Shown here piece after piece: positions 43,030-51,372 of a stretch of 54,170 nt of DNA (its first letter is position 1; each line of letters opens with the position of its first letter). Location of the stretch: IMG/VR virus record IMGVR_UViG_3300030109_000164, positions 1 to 54,170 of that record. The stretch is one strand, 5' to 3'. Position numbers and translations under genes: made by a program. A model generated the notes under the pieces. It had not been told where the DNA came from. It made no database searches and worked only from the letters and a program-made list of their open reading frames with translations. This stretch comes from a virus.

Positions 43030-43488
43030 TTACTCTGAACAATCAACCATTACGGCAGTTAAAGTCATAACTGCTGCATCAGCTGCGTTGTTTATTTTAA
43101 CATCAATAGTATCTGCTGCTGTGTAAAACTTACCGGCTTCAAAAGCATCCGTTCCGGCAACAGTAAGGTAAGCTGCTGTAGCATTACCATTTACTCCGTC
43201 AATATAGCCGTCTGGATTATCACCGTCACCAACGTCAATTGTTAATGTACCACCCTCAGCGGTTGTTACATTTAAAGCAACATTAGTAACTAAAGTATTA
43301 GCGGGAACTCTTATTACTTCAAGAATATCAGAACTTGTAAGTGCAGTCAGACTAGCTGCTGCTCTCTCAGTAGTAATAGTCGCGAAGTTTAAATCCACGC
43401 TTATGGTTGAAACTTTGTTTATGCCTTTAGCAACATGTGCCCCAGCAGTACCAAGTTTATAACCTTTTCCATCATTGTATGTAGCCAT
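43030..43488 (-). CDS. Probable capsid decoration protein
   Basis: 152 residues, beta-rich (ILEVIRVPANTLVTNVALNV, GTLTIDVGDGDNPDGYID, TIDVKINNAADAAVMTL). Such proteins directly after the coat gene are usually head decoration or stabilising proteins. It begins ten bases after the coat stop. A strong GC hairpin follows its stop. The function is assigned from position and fold type. Confidence 0.7.
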   Translation of the reverse strand: MATYNDGKGYKLGTAGAHVAKGINKVSTISVDLNFATITTERAAASLTALTSSDILEVIRVPANTLVTNVALNVTTAEGGTLTIDVGDGDNPDGYIDGVNGNATAAYLTVAGTDAFEAGKFYTAADTIDVKINNAADAAVMTLTAVMVDCSE

Positions 43489-43498
43489 TTCGCCCTCC

Positions 43499-44404
43499 TT
43501 ATACTGTTACAATCATTGTGGCAAGAGCTTCAGGTTTAACGACTTTATAACCGTAAACTTGAAGACCACGAATGATGTTACCAAAAGTTGTTTCAGAACG
43601 AATAGTTTCCATATTTGTCATCTGTGATGCAAATGTGAATCCCATTGTATGTCCACCAATAACACTGAACTCAGTACCACTTTTTACAAGGTTGTGAGAA
43701 ACAAAAACAGTGAAACGGTCAATCATACCAAGTCTACCATTTCTCAATGGTGTACTTCCGTCACCAGTGATAGATGCATCTTTAAGGTCTGATTGTTTGA
43801 TTAGACCAGCCATCTTAGCAGGAATCACAAGAAAACGATTCTGCTCAGGACAGTTAGCTTCGTCAAGGACTGTACCCATATCTATAATTTTACCAATGAC
43901 ATTAGTTGCGTCAAGAGCTTCAGGAGTACCTGCTACACCAAGGTCAATGTTACCAGAGATTGCTCCAGCTGTTTGACCTTTGTTGTTTGCGGATACACCA
44001 GGTAAAATATCAGCCAAAACTCTTTGGTCAATTTTAATCTTCATACGCTCGGAAGCGTCTTTAGACCACATGTCCATTAAGTTCATGTCTGTTTGTACTT
44101 GGTCAACGTCATCTTCAACGCAAGCAAAATATTCACCTTTATCAATTATGAGTTGTAGTTTAGCTTTGTCAGGGTTCTCTACTGATAGAGTTTGTCCCTT
44201 AACATAGGTTTGAATGGTAATCTCAGGAGTGGTTCGGATATTAACCGTATCACCCATGTTTCTAATTTCACCTTCATAGTCAGTGTTTGAGATTGCTGCG
44301 AGCACTGTGGCATCGTAGAAATTCTCGATGAGTTTCCCCGACCATATTTCAGGAATAAAATTTCCTGTATACTGGGGATTCCCTGATGATGTTGCATAAG
44401 CCAT
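43499..44404 (-). CDS. Major capsid protein
   Basis: 301 residues. N-terminal FIPEIWSGKLIENFYDATVL and EIRNMGDTVNIRTTPEITIQ, plus WSKDASERMKIKIDQRVLADI, match coat proteins of marine podoviruses (HK97 fold, P22-coat-like class). The C-terminus (VSHNLVKSG, GGHTMGFTFASQ, RGLQVYGYKVVKPEAL) is typical of this fold. It follows the scaffold gene. AGGAGG upstream of ATG fits high expression. I place it near HMO-2011-type coat proteins from memory. Confidence 0.9.
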   Translation of the reverse strand: MAYATSSGNPQYTGNFIPEIWSGKLIENFYDATVLAAISNTDYEGEIRNMGDTVNIRTTPEITIQTYVKGQTLSVENPDKAKLQLIIDKGEYFACVEDDVDQVQTDMNLMDMWSKDASERMKIKIDQRVLADILPGVSANNKGQTAGAISGNIDLGVAGTPEALDATNVIGKIIDMGTVLDEANCPEQNRFLVIPAKMAGLIKQSDLKDASITGDGSTPLRNGRLGMIDRFTVFVSHNLVKSGTEFSVIGGHTMGFTFASQMTNMETIRSETTFGNIIRGLQVYGYKVVKPEALATMIVTV

Positions 44405-44427
44405 ATATGACCTCCTTTATTTGTTAA

Positions 44428-45435
44428 TTAAGCAACGATAATGCGACCTTCTTGCTGTGCGGCAAAAATGTCACGTTCAATACGACCTCGCTCTTCATCT
44501 CTCCCTTTATATTTACCTTTCCTGACATTAGCAAAAAATTCTTTAATATCATTCTGGGTATATGTTTTGGTTTGTCCAGAAGCTTTTACTCCATTGTTTC
44601 TACTTTTACCTGGAGAAACTTGTTTCTGTAACTGAGATTGTTGAGCACTACGGTCAACCTGAGCAGTATTTGTCTTACCAGTTGCCCCTTCCCAAGTTCT
44701 AAAGAACTGAATAACCCTATTTGCATCTAGCTGCTTTTGTGCATCTTCTAAATACGTTTGTCGGCTAATACCAGTTAAAGGATCAATTTCTAATAACCAA
44801 GACTTAAATGCTTCGTCATTATTAATTTCATTCCAATTTGGTACTTCATTAGAAATAGTAGTCCAAAATGTTTGCTCACCGGATTTCTTCTGTTGTGCTT
44901 GTACCTGTTGTACTTGAGGTAAAACACCTTGAAGCTGTCCTAGTTGTTGTTTCAACTGTGCAATCTCTTGAGAAACTTCCTCACGAGCTGCTTTCTTCAT
45001 AACAGTAATTGAATCGCCGTACTCTTTAACATCGTCATCTGTAATTAATTTAGCAGTTTGAACTGGTGTTTGTTGAGCAGGTTCATTCTTTACTGTACTT
45101 AGCAGTTGTTCTAGTTGAGACACACGGGAAGTAAGGTCTCTGTTCTGCGAGTTTAAACGCGGAACATCAGAATTGTACATCCCTTGCAAAGACTTATATT
45201 TCTGTTGCCAGTTATCTTTCGGTTCTTGGTCGCCTGACTCCGTTTGCTCTTGCGGTTCAGACTGAGGTGCTTGTTCTTCCACACTGTCGGAAGGTATAGG
45301 TTCTTCTACATTATTAACAACAGGCTCAGTAGTAGCCTCGGCTTTTGCCTGTGCTTCTTCTGGTTCTGGGTTAATTTGTTTATACAACTCTTGTACTTCC
45401 TCTGATTGTTTTTGAACTTGCTTTGGTATTGACAT
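44428..45435 (-). CDS. Scaffolding protein
   Basis: 335 residues, highly acidic and Gln-rich N-terminus (about 10-75), a long coiled-coil region (TSRVSQLEQLLSTVKNE, AQLKQQLGQLQGVLPQVQQV), and a Lys/Arg-rich C-terminus. Its placement between portal and coat and the composition are those of phage scaffolds. It would be removed after procapsid assembly; no protease gene is apparent. Confidence 0.85.
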   Translation of the reverse strand: MSIPKQVQKQSEEVQELYKQINPEPEEAQAKAEATTEPVVNNVEEPIPSDSVEEQAPQSEPQEQTESGDQEPKDNWQQKYKSLQGMYNSDVPRLNSQNRDLTSRVSQLEQLLSTVKNEPAQQTPVQTAKLITDDDVKEYGDSITVMKKAAREEVSQEIAQLKQQLGQLQGVLPQVQQVQAQQKKSGEQTFWTTISNEVPNWNEINNDEAFKSWLLEIDPLTGISRQTYLEDAQKQLDANRVIQFFRTWEGATGKTNTAQVDRSAQQSQLQKQVSPGKSRNNGVKASGQTKTYTQNDIKEFFANVRKGKYKGRDEERGRIERDIFAAQQEGRIIVA

Positions 45436-45469
45436 AATCGCTCCTATCGGTATGCGTAATTAACAGCTG

Positions 45470-45691
45470 TCATTTTGACTTTGCTGAAAACGTTTCAGGG
45501 GACTGTTCTATTAATCTAGTAATTTCTGACAAAACTTGGCACCGCCCCTGTGCAAGTGCTGTGTTTTGCAAGACACTTGGTAGCGTCTGTAGCTCGTGAT
45601 CACGCCATTCCTTTAGCCATTCTAAGACTTCAGGATATTGACGACACACTACTGCTATAGATTGAACAACCTCTGGTTTTGGATTAATCAT
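45470..45691 (-). CDS. Small unknown protein between portal and scaffold
   Basis: 73 residues; helical: VVQSIAVVCRQYPEVLEWLK, ELQTLPSVLQNTALAQGRCQ. Overlaps the portal end by four bases, so translation is coupled. Comparable small helical proteins are found between portal and scaffold in marine podoviruses. Function not known. Confidence 0.7.
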   Translation of the reverse strand: MINPKPEVVQSIAVVCRQYPEVLEWLKEWRDHELQTLPSVLQNTALAQGRCQVLSEITRLIEQSPETFSAKSK

Positions 45692-47730
45692 CCAGCACCT
45701 CCAGTGTCGCGGTTGCTCACTGTATTACCATCCATTCCTCCTTTAGGAGAACCATCAGGTTGAGTAGGTGTAGGCTGTGCTTGCTGTGTTTTTTCTTGCA
45801 TAGCTTGCATTTGTGCTTTCACTTTGTCCTCAAACTTTTCTTTCTCTCTAGATGGAATAATGTCATCTACAGGCATTTGCAAACTCTTAGCCACTTCACG
45901 AAGAATCGCTGCACGGCCATCCTTACCAACGATTGCCATATCGGTTTCGTTGGCGGTTGCATTAAGAAATTCTAAACGGCGAACATTTACAGTTTCTTTA
46001 ACTGCAAGGTTAACTGCACCTTTTGGTACAATGTTAACATCGCCTTTAATTGATTCATCTTCATCATAACGCATATTATACACAAACTGTCTGTGTACTA
46101 TTGGTTTAATAATCTCGTTATCTATGTGCATAACTACTTGTCGTATACCTTTACCAGCTGCACCCATTAACATAGATAATCCAGAAGATGTTCTGCCAGC
46201 GCCTTTGACATCCAGGTCACCATACACATATGCTGGTATACCTGAATGGTCATCGGCTAGCTTGGAGAATTTATCATAAACACCTAACAATGTATTTGCA
46301 TTGTCATCTGGTTGTGTAAATCTAACAGCAGGTGAACTAGAACCCAATGGGTCATTTGTTACTTGCCAGATTTTCCACGGGTGGAGTTGCGTGATGTCTT
46401 CGTTCGGCGGGATTCTTTCGAGGTTGACTTCGACTTGGGGGCCTGACGAAATGCCCATATTGTTGACCAAAGCTCTCGCAGCCGCGTTACACACATTTTG
46501 TAAATCTTCAATAATTTCTGGTATACCTTTACCCCAAAACGCACCGGGGCATTTAATAAACGAACTTTTCGCATAAGGTTTTTCTCCTAAAGGGTCATAG
46601 TTTAAAACTGCTTTAATGATATAATTACCTACAGCCCAAACATTAGCATCATATTCTTTTGATTCATCGGGTACTTCTTCTTCAGTAAGTCCCCACTCTT
46701 TTAACATCTTACCACTTACTTTACCCCAGAACTCTAAAGCATCATAAGTTGTAGTAGGTTTGTTATGTGTATGAAACTTTCTTTCTTCATTTTCTTTAGT
46801 AAGTTCTACGTCTTCACTAAACCAAGATGTACCATTACCAATGTCAAGCACTTCTTTAATAGCATCATCATCGTAACCTGGAACACCAACTAAGTCTGAT
46901 AATTCCGAACGGCTCAAAGGATGATGTTGAAATAAATAACCTTCATTAAGATTAGTTATACCCGGTTCAGGATATATTCTAAATGGATCGACCCTTTCAA
47001 ACTCTGGAGCAATAACTTCAGCTGCTTCTACAGTAGTTCTACCATTTTCATATTTCCAACCAAGTTTTCTTTGTCTACGAACCACAGGACCTTTGACAAA
47101 ACCACAGGGGTAAGTAACCAAATCTGTTATAAAATCATTAAAGGATTCGCCCCAGCCACCTTGTGTAAACTGATCTCGAATCTTAATATCCATTTTTTGT
47201 GCACGATTATCTGCAGCTTGCAATAATTTAAAACGATAATTTTGTGTTACCATTTCTTTTAACTCAATCATTTCTTCTTGGGTTGGTGCTTGTCCGTTCA
47301 TCTCAACAACTTTTACAACTTGTTCAGCAAACGAATTTTCTATCTCTGCAGTTTGTTGTGGTGATAAATCTGGAATAGGTGTAGGTTCTAAACCCCACGG
47401 AGGTGAACCTTGGTCAAGTAAAATATCTCGTAGCCAACTTTCAGCCGCACGACATTTTACTTCTGTAATCATCATATAAACATCAGACCCACCTTGTTGA
47501 TTAATCTGTGCTAATTTATCTGCTTCATATTCTCCGTTTCTTTGGCGAAGTCCTTTTAACATAATGTTTTCAATAGGTTTCTTTGCCATTCTTGCAGCAT
47601 CCCAACATGTTCGTAAGTGAGAAGCTAAGCCAATGATAAGAGGATCATTTTGTCTTTCAGCAATATCTTTTTTTATAGCAGCTTCTTCTTGCTTTACTAA
47701 ATCTTCATTGCCTATGACTTTTAATACCAT
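45688..47730 (-). CDS. Portal protein, P22/HMO-2011-like
   Basis: 680 residues. Sequence ESWLRDILLDQGSPPWGLEP, followed by long helical regions and PFRIYPEPGITNLNEGYL, SFIKCPGAFWGKGIPEII and a C-terminal helical tail rich in Gln (QAMQEKTQQAQPTP) is as in podovirus portals of the P22-like group. It is at the vertex through which DNA enters and leaves, next to terminase and scaffold. Size is normal for the family. Confidence 0.9.
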   Translation of the reverse strand: MVLKVIGNEDLVKQEEAAIKKDIAERQNDPLIIGLASHLRTCWDAARMAKKPIENIMLKGLRQRNGEYEADKLAQINQQGGSDVYMMITEVKCRAAESWLRDILLDQGSPPWGLEPTPIPDLSPQQTAEIENSFAEQVVKVVEMNGQAPTQEEMIELKEMVTQNYRFKLLQAADNRAQKMDIKIRDQFTQGGWGESFNDFITDLVTYPCGFVKGPVVRRQRKLGWKYENGRTTVEAAEVIAPEFERVDPFRIYPEPGITNLNEGYLFQHHPLSRSELSDLVGVPGYDDDAIKEVLDIGNGTSWFSEDVELTKENEERKFHTHNKPTTTYDALEFWGKVSGKMLKEWGLTEEEVPDESKEYDANVWAVGNYIIKAVLNYDPLGEKPYAKSSFIKCPGAFWGKGIPEIIEDLQNVCNAAARALVNNMGISSGPQVEVNLERIPPNEDITQLHPWKIWQVTNDPLGSSSPAVRFTQPDDNANTLLGVYDKFSKLADDHSGIPAYVYGDLDVKGAGRTSSGLSMLMGAAGKGIRQVVMHIDNEIIKPIVHRQFVYNMRYDEDESIKGDVNIVPKGAVNLAVKETVNVRRLEFLNATANETDMAIVGKDGRAAILREVAKSLQMPVDDIIPSREKEKFEDKVKAQMQAMQEKTQQAQPTPTQPDGSPKGGMDGNTVSNRDTGGAG

Positions 47731-47731
47731 A

Positions 47732-47956
47732 TTAAGTGTCCAAATCCTTCATACTCATTTCTGTATCTTTGTCATTTTTATCTGTATAAACCTTACCACC
47801 TTTACCATACTTAACAACTGCACCCATATCTTTTACTTCAATTTCTCCACCTTCTTCCATCATTTGTATAGTCATTTCATTAGACATTCCGCTTGTATCC
47901 ATCTTTGGATTATCTGAATATATAATAGATTTTTTGTGTCCACACTTACCTTTCAT
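47732..47956 (-). CDS. Small Met/Lys/Asp-rich protein before the portal gene
   Basis: 74 residues from ATG 47956, five bases after GGAGGG; an in-frame GTG at 47962 overlaps the Shine-Dalgarno and is less likely. Sequence KGKCGHKKSIIYSD...EEGGEIEVKDMGAVVKYGKGGKVY has the EEGGE/KYGKGGKV turns seen in other small proteins of this phage. It opens the portal block behind its own promoter and ends one base before the portal ATG. Function unknown. Confidence 0.65.
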   Translation of the reverse strand: MKGKCGHKKSIIYSDNPKMDTSGMSNEMTIQMMEEGGEIEVKDMGAVVKYGKGGKVYTDKNDKDTEMSMKDLDT

Positions 47957-47999
47957 TAGCACCCTCCTAAAAGTTTACAATTAAATATACATACAAACA

Positions 48000-48027
48000 A
48001 GTATATGTGCAAGTTTTTAAATTGCAA
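48000..48027 (-). promoter_or_regulatory. Candidate promoter for the portal-to-fibre block
   Basis: On the - strand TTGCAA (48027-48022), a 16-base spacer and TATACT (48005-48000). It lies between the hairpin after the terminase gene and the first gene of the portal block. Matches are 4/6 and 5/6 to sigma70, so it is moderate. Confidence 0.4.
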
Positions 48028-48030
48028 GGA

Positions 48031-48067
48031 AAACCCACCTGCCGAATGGAGAAGAGCAGATGGGTTT
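48031..48067 (-). terminator. Hairpin after the large terminase gene
   Basis: AAACCCATCTGC pairs with GCAGGTGGGTTT on the - strand (11 of 12 pairs, one mismatch), a 13-base loop, then TTTTCC. This fits a weak intrinsic terminator or attenuator dividing the terminase transcript from the portal block. The whole 145-base gap 47963-48107 holds this hairpin and the promoter. Confidence 0.55.
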
Positions 48068-48107
48068 AGAGGTAACATAGTTAGTAGGTAACTATAAAAC
48101 AATTGTA

Positions 48108-49487
48108 TCAAGTCCAGCCTCCTGCTGCAACCTTTTTTATTTCACGCCTTTGTATAACAAATCCCCCTTCACCTGCAATACCAACGTGTAACATAAAATA
48201 CTGTAATGCTTCTGCTACATGAGAGTGTTTGTTTTTATCAACATTACCATTCTTATAATGAAATCTATATCCTCCCATCATTGCTGCTTTAAGCTGTGTA
48301 CATCTAGGGTCAACTAAAAAAGCTGAATCACCGTCAACTTGTCTCATAAGAAAGTCATCTACAGCAGACAGTCTTGCAGATACATTGTTAGTTTTAGCAG
48401 GAAGCACTTTAAAACCTTCTGCTTTAATTATATCTACTGCAGACCTTTCATCAGTCTGTGCTCTTTGCACTCCTGCTGGATCAGTAACAATTAAAACTGG
48501 TGCGCCCGCGAACCTTTCGGTCAGCAACGGGCGCAGAATGGTGCGGATAAATCTTTGTATTCCCATATCAAAGCTAACAGCTTCGTCAAGAATTAAGACT
48601 CGCCCGCGAGGGTCTTGTTGTCCTATAACAGCAGCTGGTGTTAAACCTAAGTCTATCCCAACTACAACTGGTCGTACTCCATTTATAATAGGTTTTAATT
48701 TTTCATTAGCCATATGATAGTCTGGTCTAAAGTATTTATATACAGGCTGACCTGCAGAACTCATTCCATATTCGCCATCTATATATACACGAATATATTC
48801 GTCTGACCTACCTTGCGTATCATAATAACCTTCGGGTAAGTTATCTACATTTTCTGCCAAGGAGCTTCTACCCGAAGGTTGTTTGAATACATCCCATCCA
48901 TTATCATTAAGACTTACACCATCTGAAATGTCTAAACCTTCCATTTGGTAGTACCACCATGTATCCATTGTAGGAGGGTTAGTGTCCCCCCACATTCCAA
49001 ACCATGAAGGGCCACCATCTTTAGATGATGGAAATCGCCCTATACGTTTTGACATAGCGTCAACAATATCAGGATTAATATCCCTACACTCGTTGAACCA
49101 TGCAAACGTTAATTCTAATGAGTTCAAGTTTGCTACATCGTCAGAGTCATCAAGAGCACGAAACATAATCTCACACTCTACATCTCCGACTTTAAAAAAA
49201 TAAGTTTTAGTAGTACGCATATAGTCTCCACATATTCCAGGTGGAAACCAATCGTGAAAAGTTTTAATTGTTGTATCCTGTAACTGTCTAGCAGTTTCAC
49301 GAACAATAGCTACTCGTGATTTGCGGATACCTTGTTTATTTGGTTTCTGAGTTGATGCTCGTCTAATAACTTCGAAACAACTAGCTACTGATTTACCAGA
49401 GCCAACTGGCCCCATAAGCACACGCATCTTTGCATTTGACATCATAAAGTTCTTACAAGTTTGAGATGGTGTGTAATCTATATCCAT
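48108..49487 (-). CDS. terL: Terminase large subunit
   Basis: 459 residues. Walker A GPVGSGKS at 26-33; ATPase segment SLELTFAWFNECRDI with the FNE acid motif; nuclease core VVVGIDLGLTPAAVIGQQDP and VLIVTDPAG, with DDFLMR near the end. It cuts and pumps DNA into the procapsid through the portal encoded just downstream. The ATG immediately follows the stop of a 22-codon frame. Confidence 0.95.
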   Translation of the reverse strand: MDIDYTPSQTCKNFMMSNAKMRVLMGPVGSGKSVASCFEVIRRASTQKPNKQGIRKSRVAIVRETARQLQDTTIKTFHDWFPPGICGDYMRTTKTYFFKVGDVECEIMFRALDDSDDVANLNSLELTFAWFNECRDINPDIVDAMSKRIGRFPSSKDGGPSWFGMWGDTNPPTMDTWWYYQMEGLDISDGVSLNDNGWDVFKQPSGRSSLAENVDNLPEGYYDTQGRSDEYIRVYIDGEYGMSSAGQPVYKYFRPDYHMANEKLKPIINGVRPVVVGIDLGLTPAAVIGQQDPRGRVLILDEAVSFDMGIQRFIRTILRPLLTERFAGAPVLIVTDPAGVQRAQTDERSAVDIIKAEGFKVLPAKTNNVSARLSAVDDFLMRQVDGDSAFLVDPRCTQLKAAMMGGYRFHYKNGNVDKNKHSHVAEALQYFMLHVGIAGEGGFVIQRREIKKVAAGGWT

Positions 49488-49556
49488 TTATATAATACCT
49501 GCATTATGCAAACCTATAATAGTCTGTATAATTGTATATGCTATAATAAGTTCCAT
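49488..49556 (-). CDS. 22-residue hydrophobic micro-ORF between packaging genes
   Basis: ATG 49556 overlaps the previous stop (TAATG), and TAA directly abuts the terminase ATG. The product MELIIAYTIIQTIIGLHNAG plus II is hydrophobic, like a single membrane helix. No Shine-Dalgarno is evident, so it would depend on coupled translation; it might only serve to carry ribosomes to the terminase gene. Confidence 0.4.
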   Translation of the reverse strand: MELIIAYTIIQTIIGLHNAGII

Positions 49557-49696
49557 TATGTTTCTTTCTTCTTCTTTTTCTTTATTGAGTATTTTAAATC
49601 TTTATCTCGTATTCTGCAAAAGAAAAAATCATGTAGCTCATCTAAACTAGGTTTACGATTAGCTTCTAATTTTATTGTTATTTCATATATTTTCAT
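49556..49696 (-). CDS. Small basic protein, 46 residues
   Basis: ATG 49696 is preceded by GGGGG and by the stop of the zinc-ribbon gene; upstream in-frame codons lie inside that gene. Sequence MKIYEITIKLEANRKPSLDE then LHDFFFCRIRDKDLKYSIKK and a Lys-rich end. Acts as part of the packaging transcript; function unknown. Confidence 0.6.
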   Translation of the reverse strand: MKIYEITIKLEANRKPSLDELHDFFFCRIRDKDLKYSIKKKKKKET

Positions 49697-49697
49697 C

Positions 49698-50081
49698 TTA
49701 CCCCCAAAATCCTTGATAGCTTGATTCATCAACCCAACCCATATCTCCACAATGTTTACACCAAGAAATATCCACAAGCTTAGCACCGCATCTGTCGCAG
49801 TTTCCGTAATCTGTCCTCAAGTTATCCACAAGTAGTATGTAGTACATTGTGAATGGTTTTCTTAAAATTTTTGTTTTGTATGGTATTTCTAATCTGGCAA
49901 GTTCTGTTGTTATTATATCATGCTCTGCTATATCAGTTAGCTTACATGCTTTTGTACCTTCGTAAAACGTATTGAACTTATTAAGAATTACTAATGGCGG
50001 TTTTTTCGTTGTCGGGTTCTGCGTCAATGATAGTTGCTCGGTGTTCTTGGTCTCCGAGGTTAATTGTAATTTTAACTCCAC
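49698..50081 (-). CDS. Zinc-ribbon protein overlapping the small terminase gene
   Basis: 127 residues from GTG 50081, with AAGGAGG five bases upstream, so the 101-base overlap with the small terminase gene appears real. The C-terminal part has CDRCGAKLVDISWCKHCG, two CxxC pairs forming a zinc ribbon. The N-terminal 45 residues lie in the overlap and are low-complexity. Probably binds nucleic acid or protein in packaging; inference. Confidence 0.7.
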   Translation of the reverse strand: MELKLQLTSETKNTEQLSLTQNPTTKKPPLVILNKFNTFYEGTKACKLTDIAEHDIITTELARLEIPYKTKILRKPFTMYYILLVDNLRTDYGNCDRCGAKLVDISWCKHCGDMGWVDESSYQGFWG

Positions 50082-50457
50082 CTGATCCTCCTTCCGTTAA
50101 GACATCATTCTTTGGTTCAAGTCCACCCCACTTAACTGTTGATTTAATAAGGTCTGCCTTTACTGCAGCTGATACATCAGGACTGTGTATTAAAGTCCAA
50201 GAAGTTGTCAGGAGTTCTTCTGCTTGTGCCCGGGCCTTAACTTTGAATGTCATTCCCTTATCACGGATTTCATTCCTGTAAGACTCAACCTTCTTTAAAA
50301 AAACCTGATCCTTATTATAAGTGATTATATCTTCCGCTTTGATTTTGTGTCTTTCAATAACTTCATCTAAAGATTCACCGCTGCCCTCTAACATAAGAGC
50401 AACATCAAAAGCTAAACGGTCAGACCACTTAGTATGTTTCAATGGTAACGTGTCCAT
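49981..50457 (-). CDS. terS: Terminase small subunit
   Basis: 158 residues. An N-terminal HTH-like region (LAFDVALMLEGSGESLDEVIERHKIKAEDI), a central helical oligomerisation part (VKARAQAEELLTTSWTLIHS, AAVKADLIKSTVKWGG), and a short beta end (VKITINLGD). Size and position two genes upstream of the large subunit fit the DNA-recognition subunit. ATG 50457 has no Shine-Dalgarno and coincides with the predicted transcription start, suggesting leaderless translation. Confidence 0.8.
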   Translation of the reverse strand: MDTLPLKHTKWSDRLAFDVALMLEGSGESLDEVIERHKIKAEDIITYNKDQVFLKKVESYRNEIRDKGMTFKVKARAQAEELLTTSWTLIHSPDVSAAVKADLIKSTVKWGGLEPKNDVLTEGGSGGVKITINLGDQEHRATIIDAEPDNEKTAISNS

Positions 50458-50463
50458 AAAGTC

Positions 50464-50491
50464 ATCATACGCAAAACTAAAGCTATGTCAA
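50464..50491 (-). promoter_or_regulatory. Strong sigma70-type promoter for the structural arm
   Basis: Read on the - strand: TTGACA (50491-50486), 16 bases, TATGAT (50469-50464). The expected +1, seven bases after the -10 box, falls at 50457, the A of the terS ATG. Confidence 0.7.
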
Positions 50492-50656
50492 GCAGTAAAC
50501 TTTACACCTCTGTTTTTTGGGTCTTGTTATATGAGGTTTACTTATATGGGGGGGTGGCTCGCGTACGCAGTCCAAGTGCCCCCCCTTTTGCCCTATTTAT
50601 TGTCTTGTTTGGTGCTTTGGTTATCGTACTCCAGAAAGCCTAGTTTTCAGCTTAAC

Positions 50657-50685
50657 TTGACAAGTATGTAAAGTTTTGATAGTGT
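50657..50685 (+). promoter_or_regulatory. Sigma70-type promoter for the early + arm
   Basis: TTGACA at 50657-50662, 17-base spacer, TAGTGT at 50680-50685 (weak -10). The block CTTGACAAGTATGTAAA matches that at 7458 with one change, so both are likely the same promoter class. It is upstream of the first + gene. Confidence 0.55.
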
Positions 50686-50760
50686 TTAATCATCAGCGAA
50701 ATTGTTGATTGGCTTAACGAAGTAACTAGCCACTACTTCACATTTGAAAGGAATGACTTT

Positions 50761-51117
50761 ATGTCAAAACTTTTTAAAGGAAATGTATCTATCGTTGACG
50801 GTAAACGCAAAGATGGTACTCTGGACATCCGCCTTGAAGGTGATGCCAATGGAGCTTTCAACTCAGAAAATGCTTCTGATTTGTTAGTTAAAGCAATCGA
50901 ATTAAGCAAAGCTGAAAAGCTACCGCTTAATACTTGGCACTTTTATGTACCGCCAGAAAAGCGTGTCATAAAAGCTTCTGACTTGAAGCTAGTTGCTGAC
51001 GGCAAATACAATGCCGTACTGCAGGCTGACTTCTATGGTAAGCCAAAGATTAATCTTTTACCACCACAAGCTGGTAAAACTTCTTCTAACGGCTGGAAGA
51101 AACGCAAACTTGCGTAA
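50761..51117 (+). CDS. Small unknown protein A, paralogue of 51988-52296
   Basis: 118 residues; AAAGGA upstream of ATG. The pattern MSKLFKGNV...GAFNSENASDL...GKPKINLL aligns with the 102-residue protein at 51988 (MGKLYEGNV...GAFNKENVSEL...GKPYLAML). The rest is alpha/beta with no catalytic motif and a basic end (NGWKKRKLA). First gene of the + arm, so expressed early; function unknown. A strong hairpin follows. Confidence 0.75.
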   Translation: MSKLFKGNVSIVDGKRKDGTLDIRLEGDANGAFNSENASDLLVKAIELSKAEKLPLNTWHFYVPPEKRVIKASDLKLVADGKYNAVLQADFYGKPKINLLPPQAGKTSSNGWKKRKLA

Positions 51118-51126
51118 CCATCAATC

Positions 51127-51148
51127 GAGTGGAGCTTCGGCTCCACTC
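51127..51148 (+). terminator. Perfect UUCG hairpin after small protein A
   Basis: GAGTGGAGC, TTCG, GCTCCACTC: nine perfect pairs with a UUCG loop. No U-run follows, so it probably blocks 3' exonucleases or attenuates transcription between 51117 and 51170. Confidence 0.6.
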
Positions 51149-51169
51149 ATAACTAAAAAGGATTTAACT

Positions 51170-51367
51170 ATGATGAAAACAATTGGAACAATACTTATTC
51201 TCTTAGGCTTGATTGGTGCAAGCGGATCAGCTGGAGACTGTGACGGACATTGTATGGAGTATGCTAATGACTTAAATACATTCGTATTCTTATTAAGTAT
51301 ATCATTATTAGCTATGGCACTTGGTGCATACATGATATATCTAGACCATAAGTATAACAGCAGATAA
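51170..51367 (+). CDS. Small two-helix membrane protein
   Basis: 65 residues from ATG 51170 (an ATG at 51173 is directly adjacent); AAGGA upstream. Two hydrophobic segments, MKTIGTILILLGLIGASGSA and FVFLLSISLLAMALGAYMIYL, separated by a loop with two cysteines (GDCDGHCMEY). The first segment could be a cleavable signal. Membrane function unknown; it is far from the lysis genes. Confidence 0.7.
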   Translation: MMKTIGTILILLGLIGASGSAGDCDGHCMEYANDLNTFVFLLSISLLAMALGAYMIYLDHKYNSR

Positions 51368-51372
51368 AGATT

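Larger units (their letters stand above)
50458..50760. other. Divergent intergenic region with G7/C7 inverted repeat
   Basis: The region holds the two divergent TTGACA promoters and no gene. At 50548-50585 a run of seven G and a run of seven C form an inverted repeat around an 8-base palindrome GCGTACGC (50561-50568), followed by TTTTG. Position between the two arms and next to terS fits a packaging (pac/cos) site, a bidirectional terminator or an origin element. GTAAACTTTAC at 50493-50503 is another palindrome. Confidence 0.55.
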
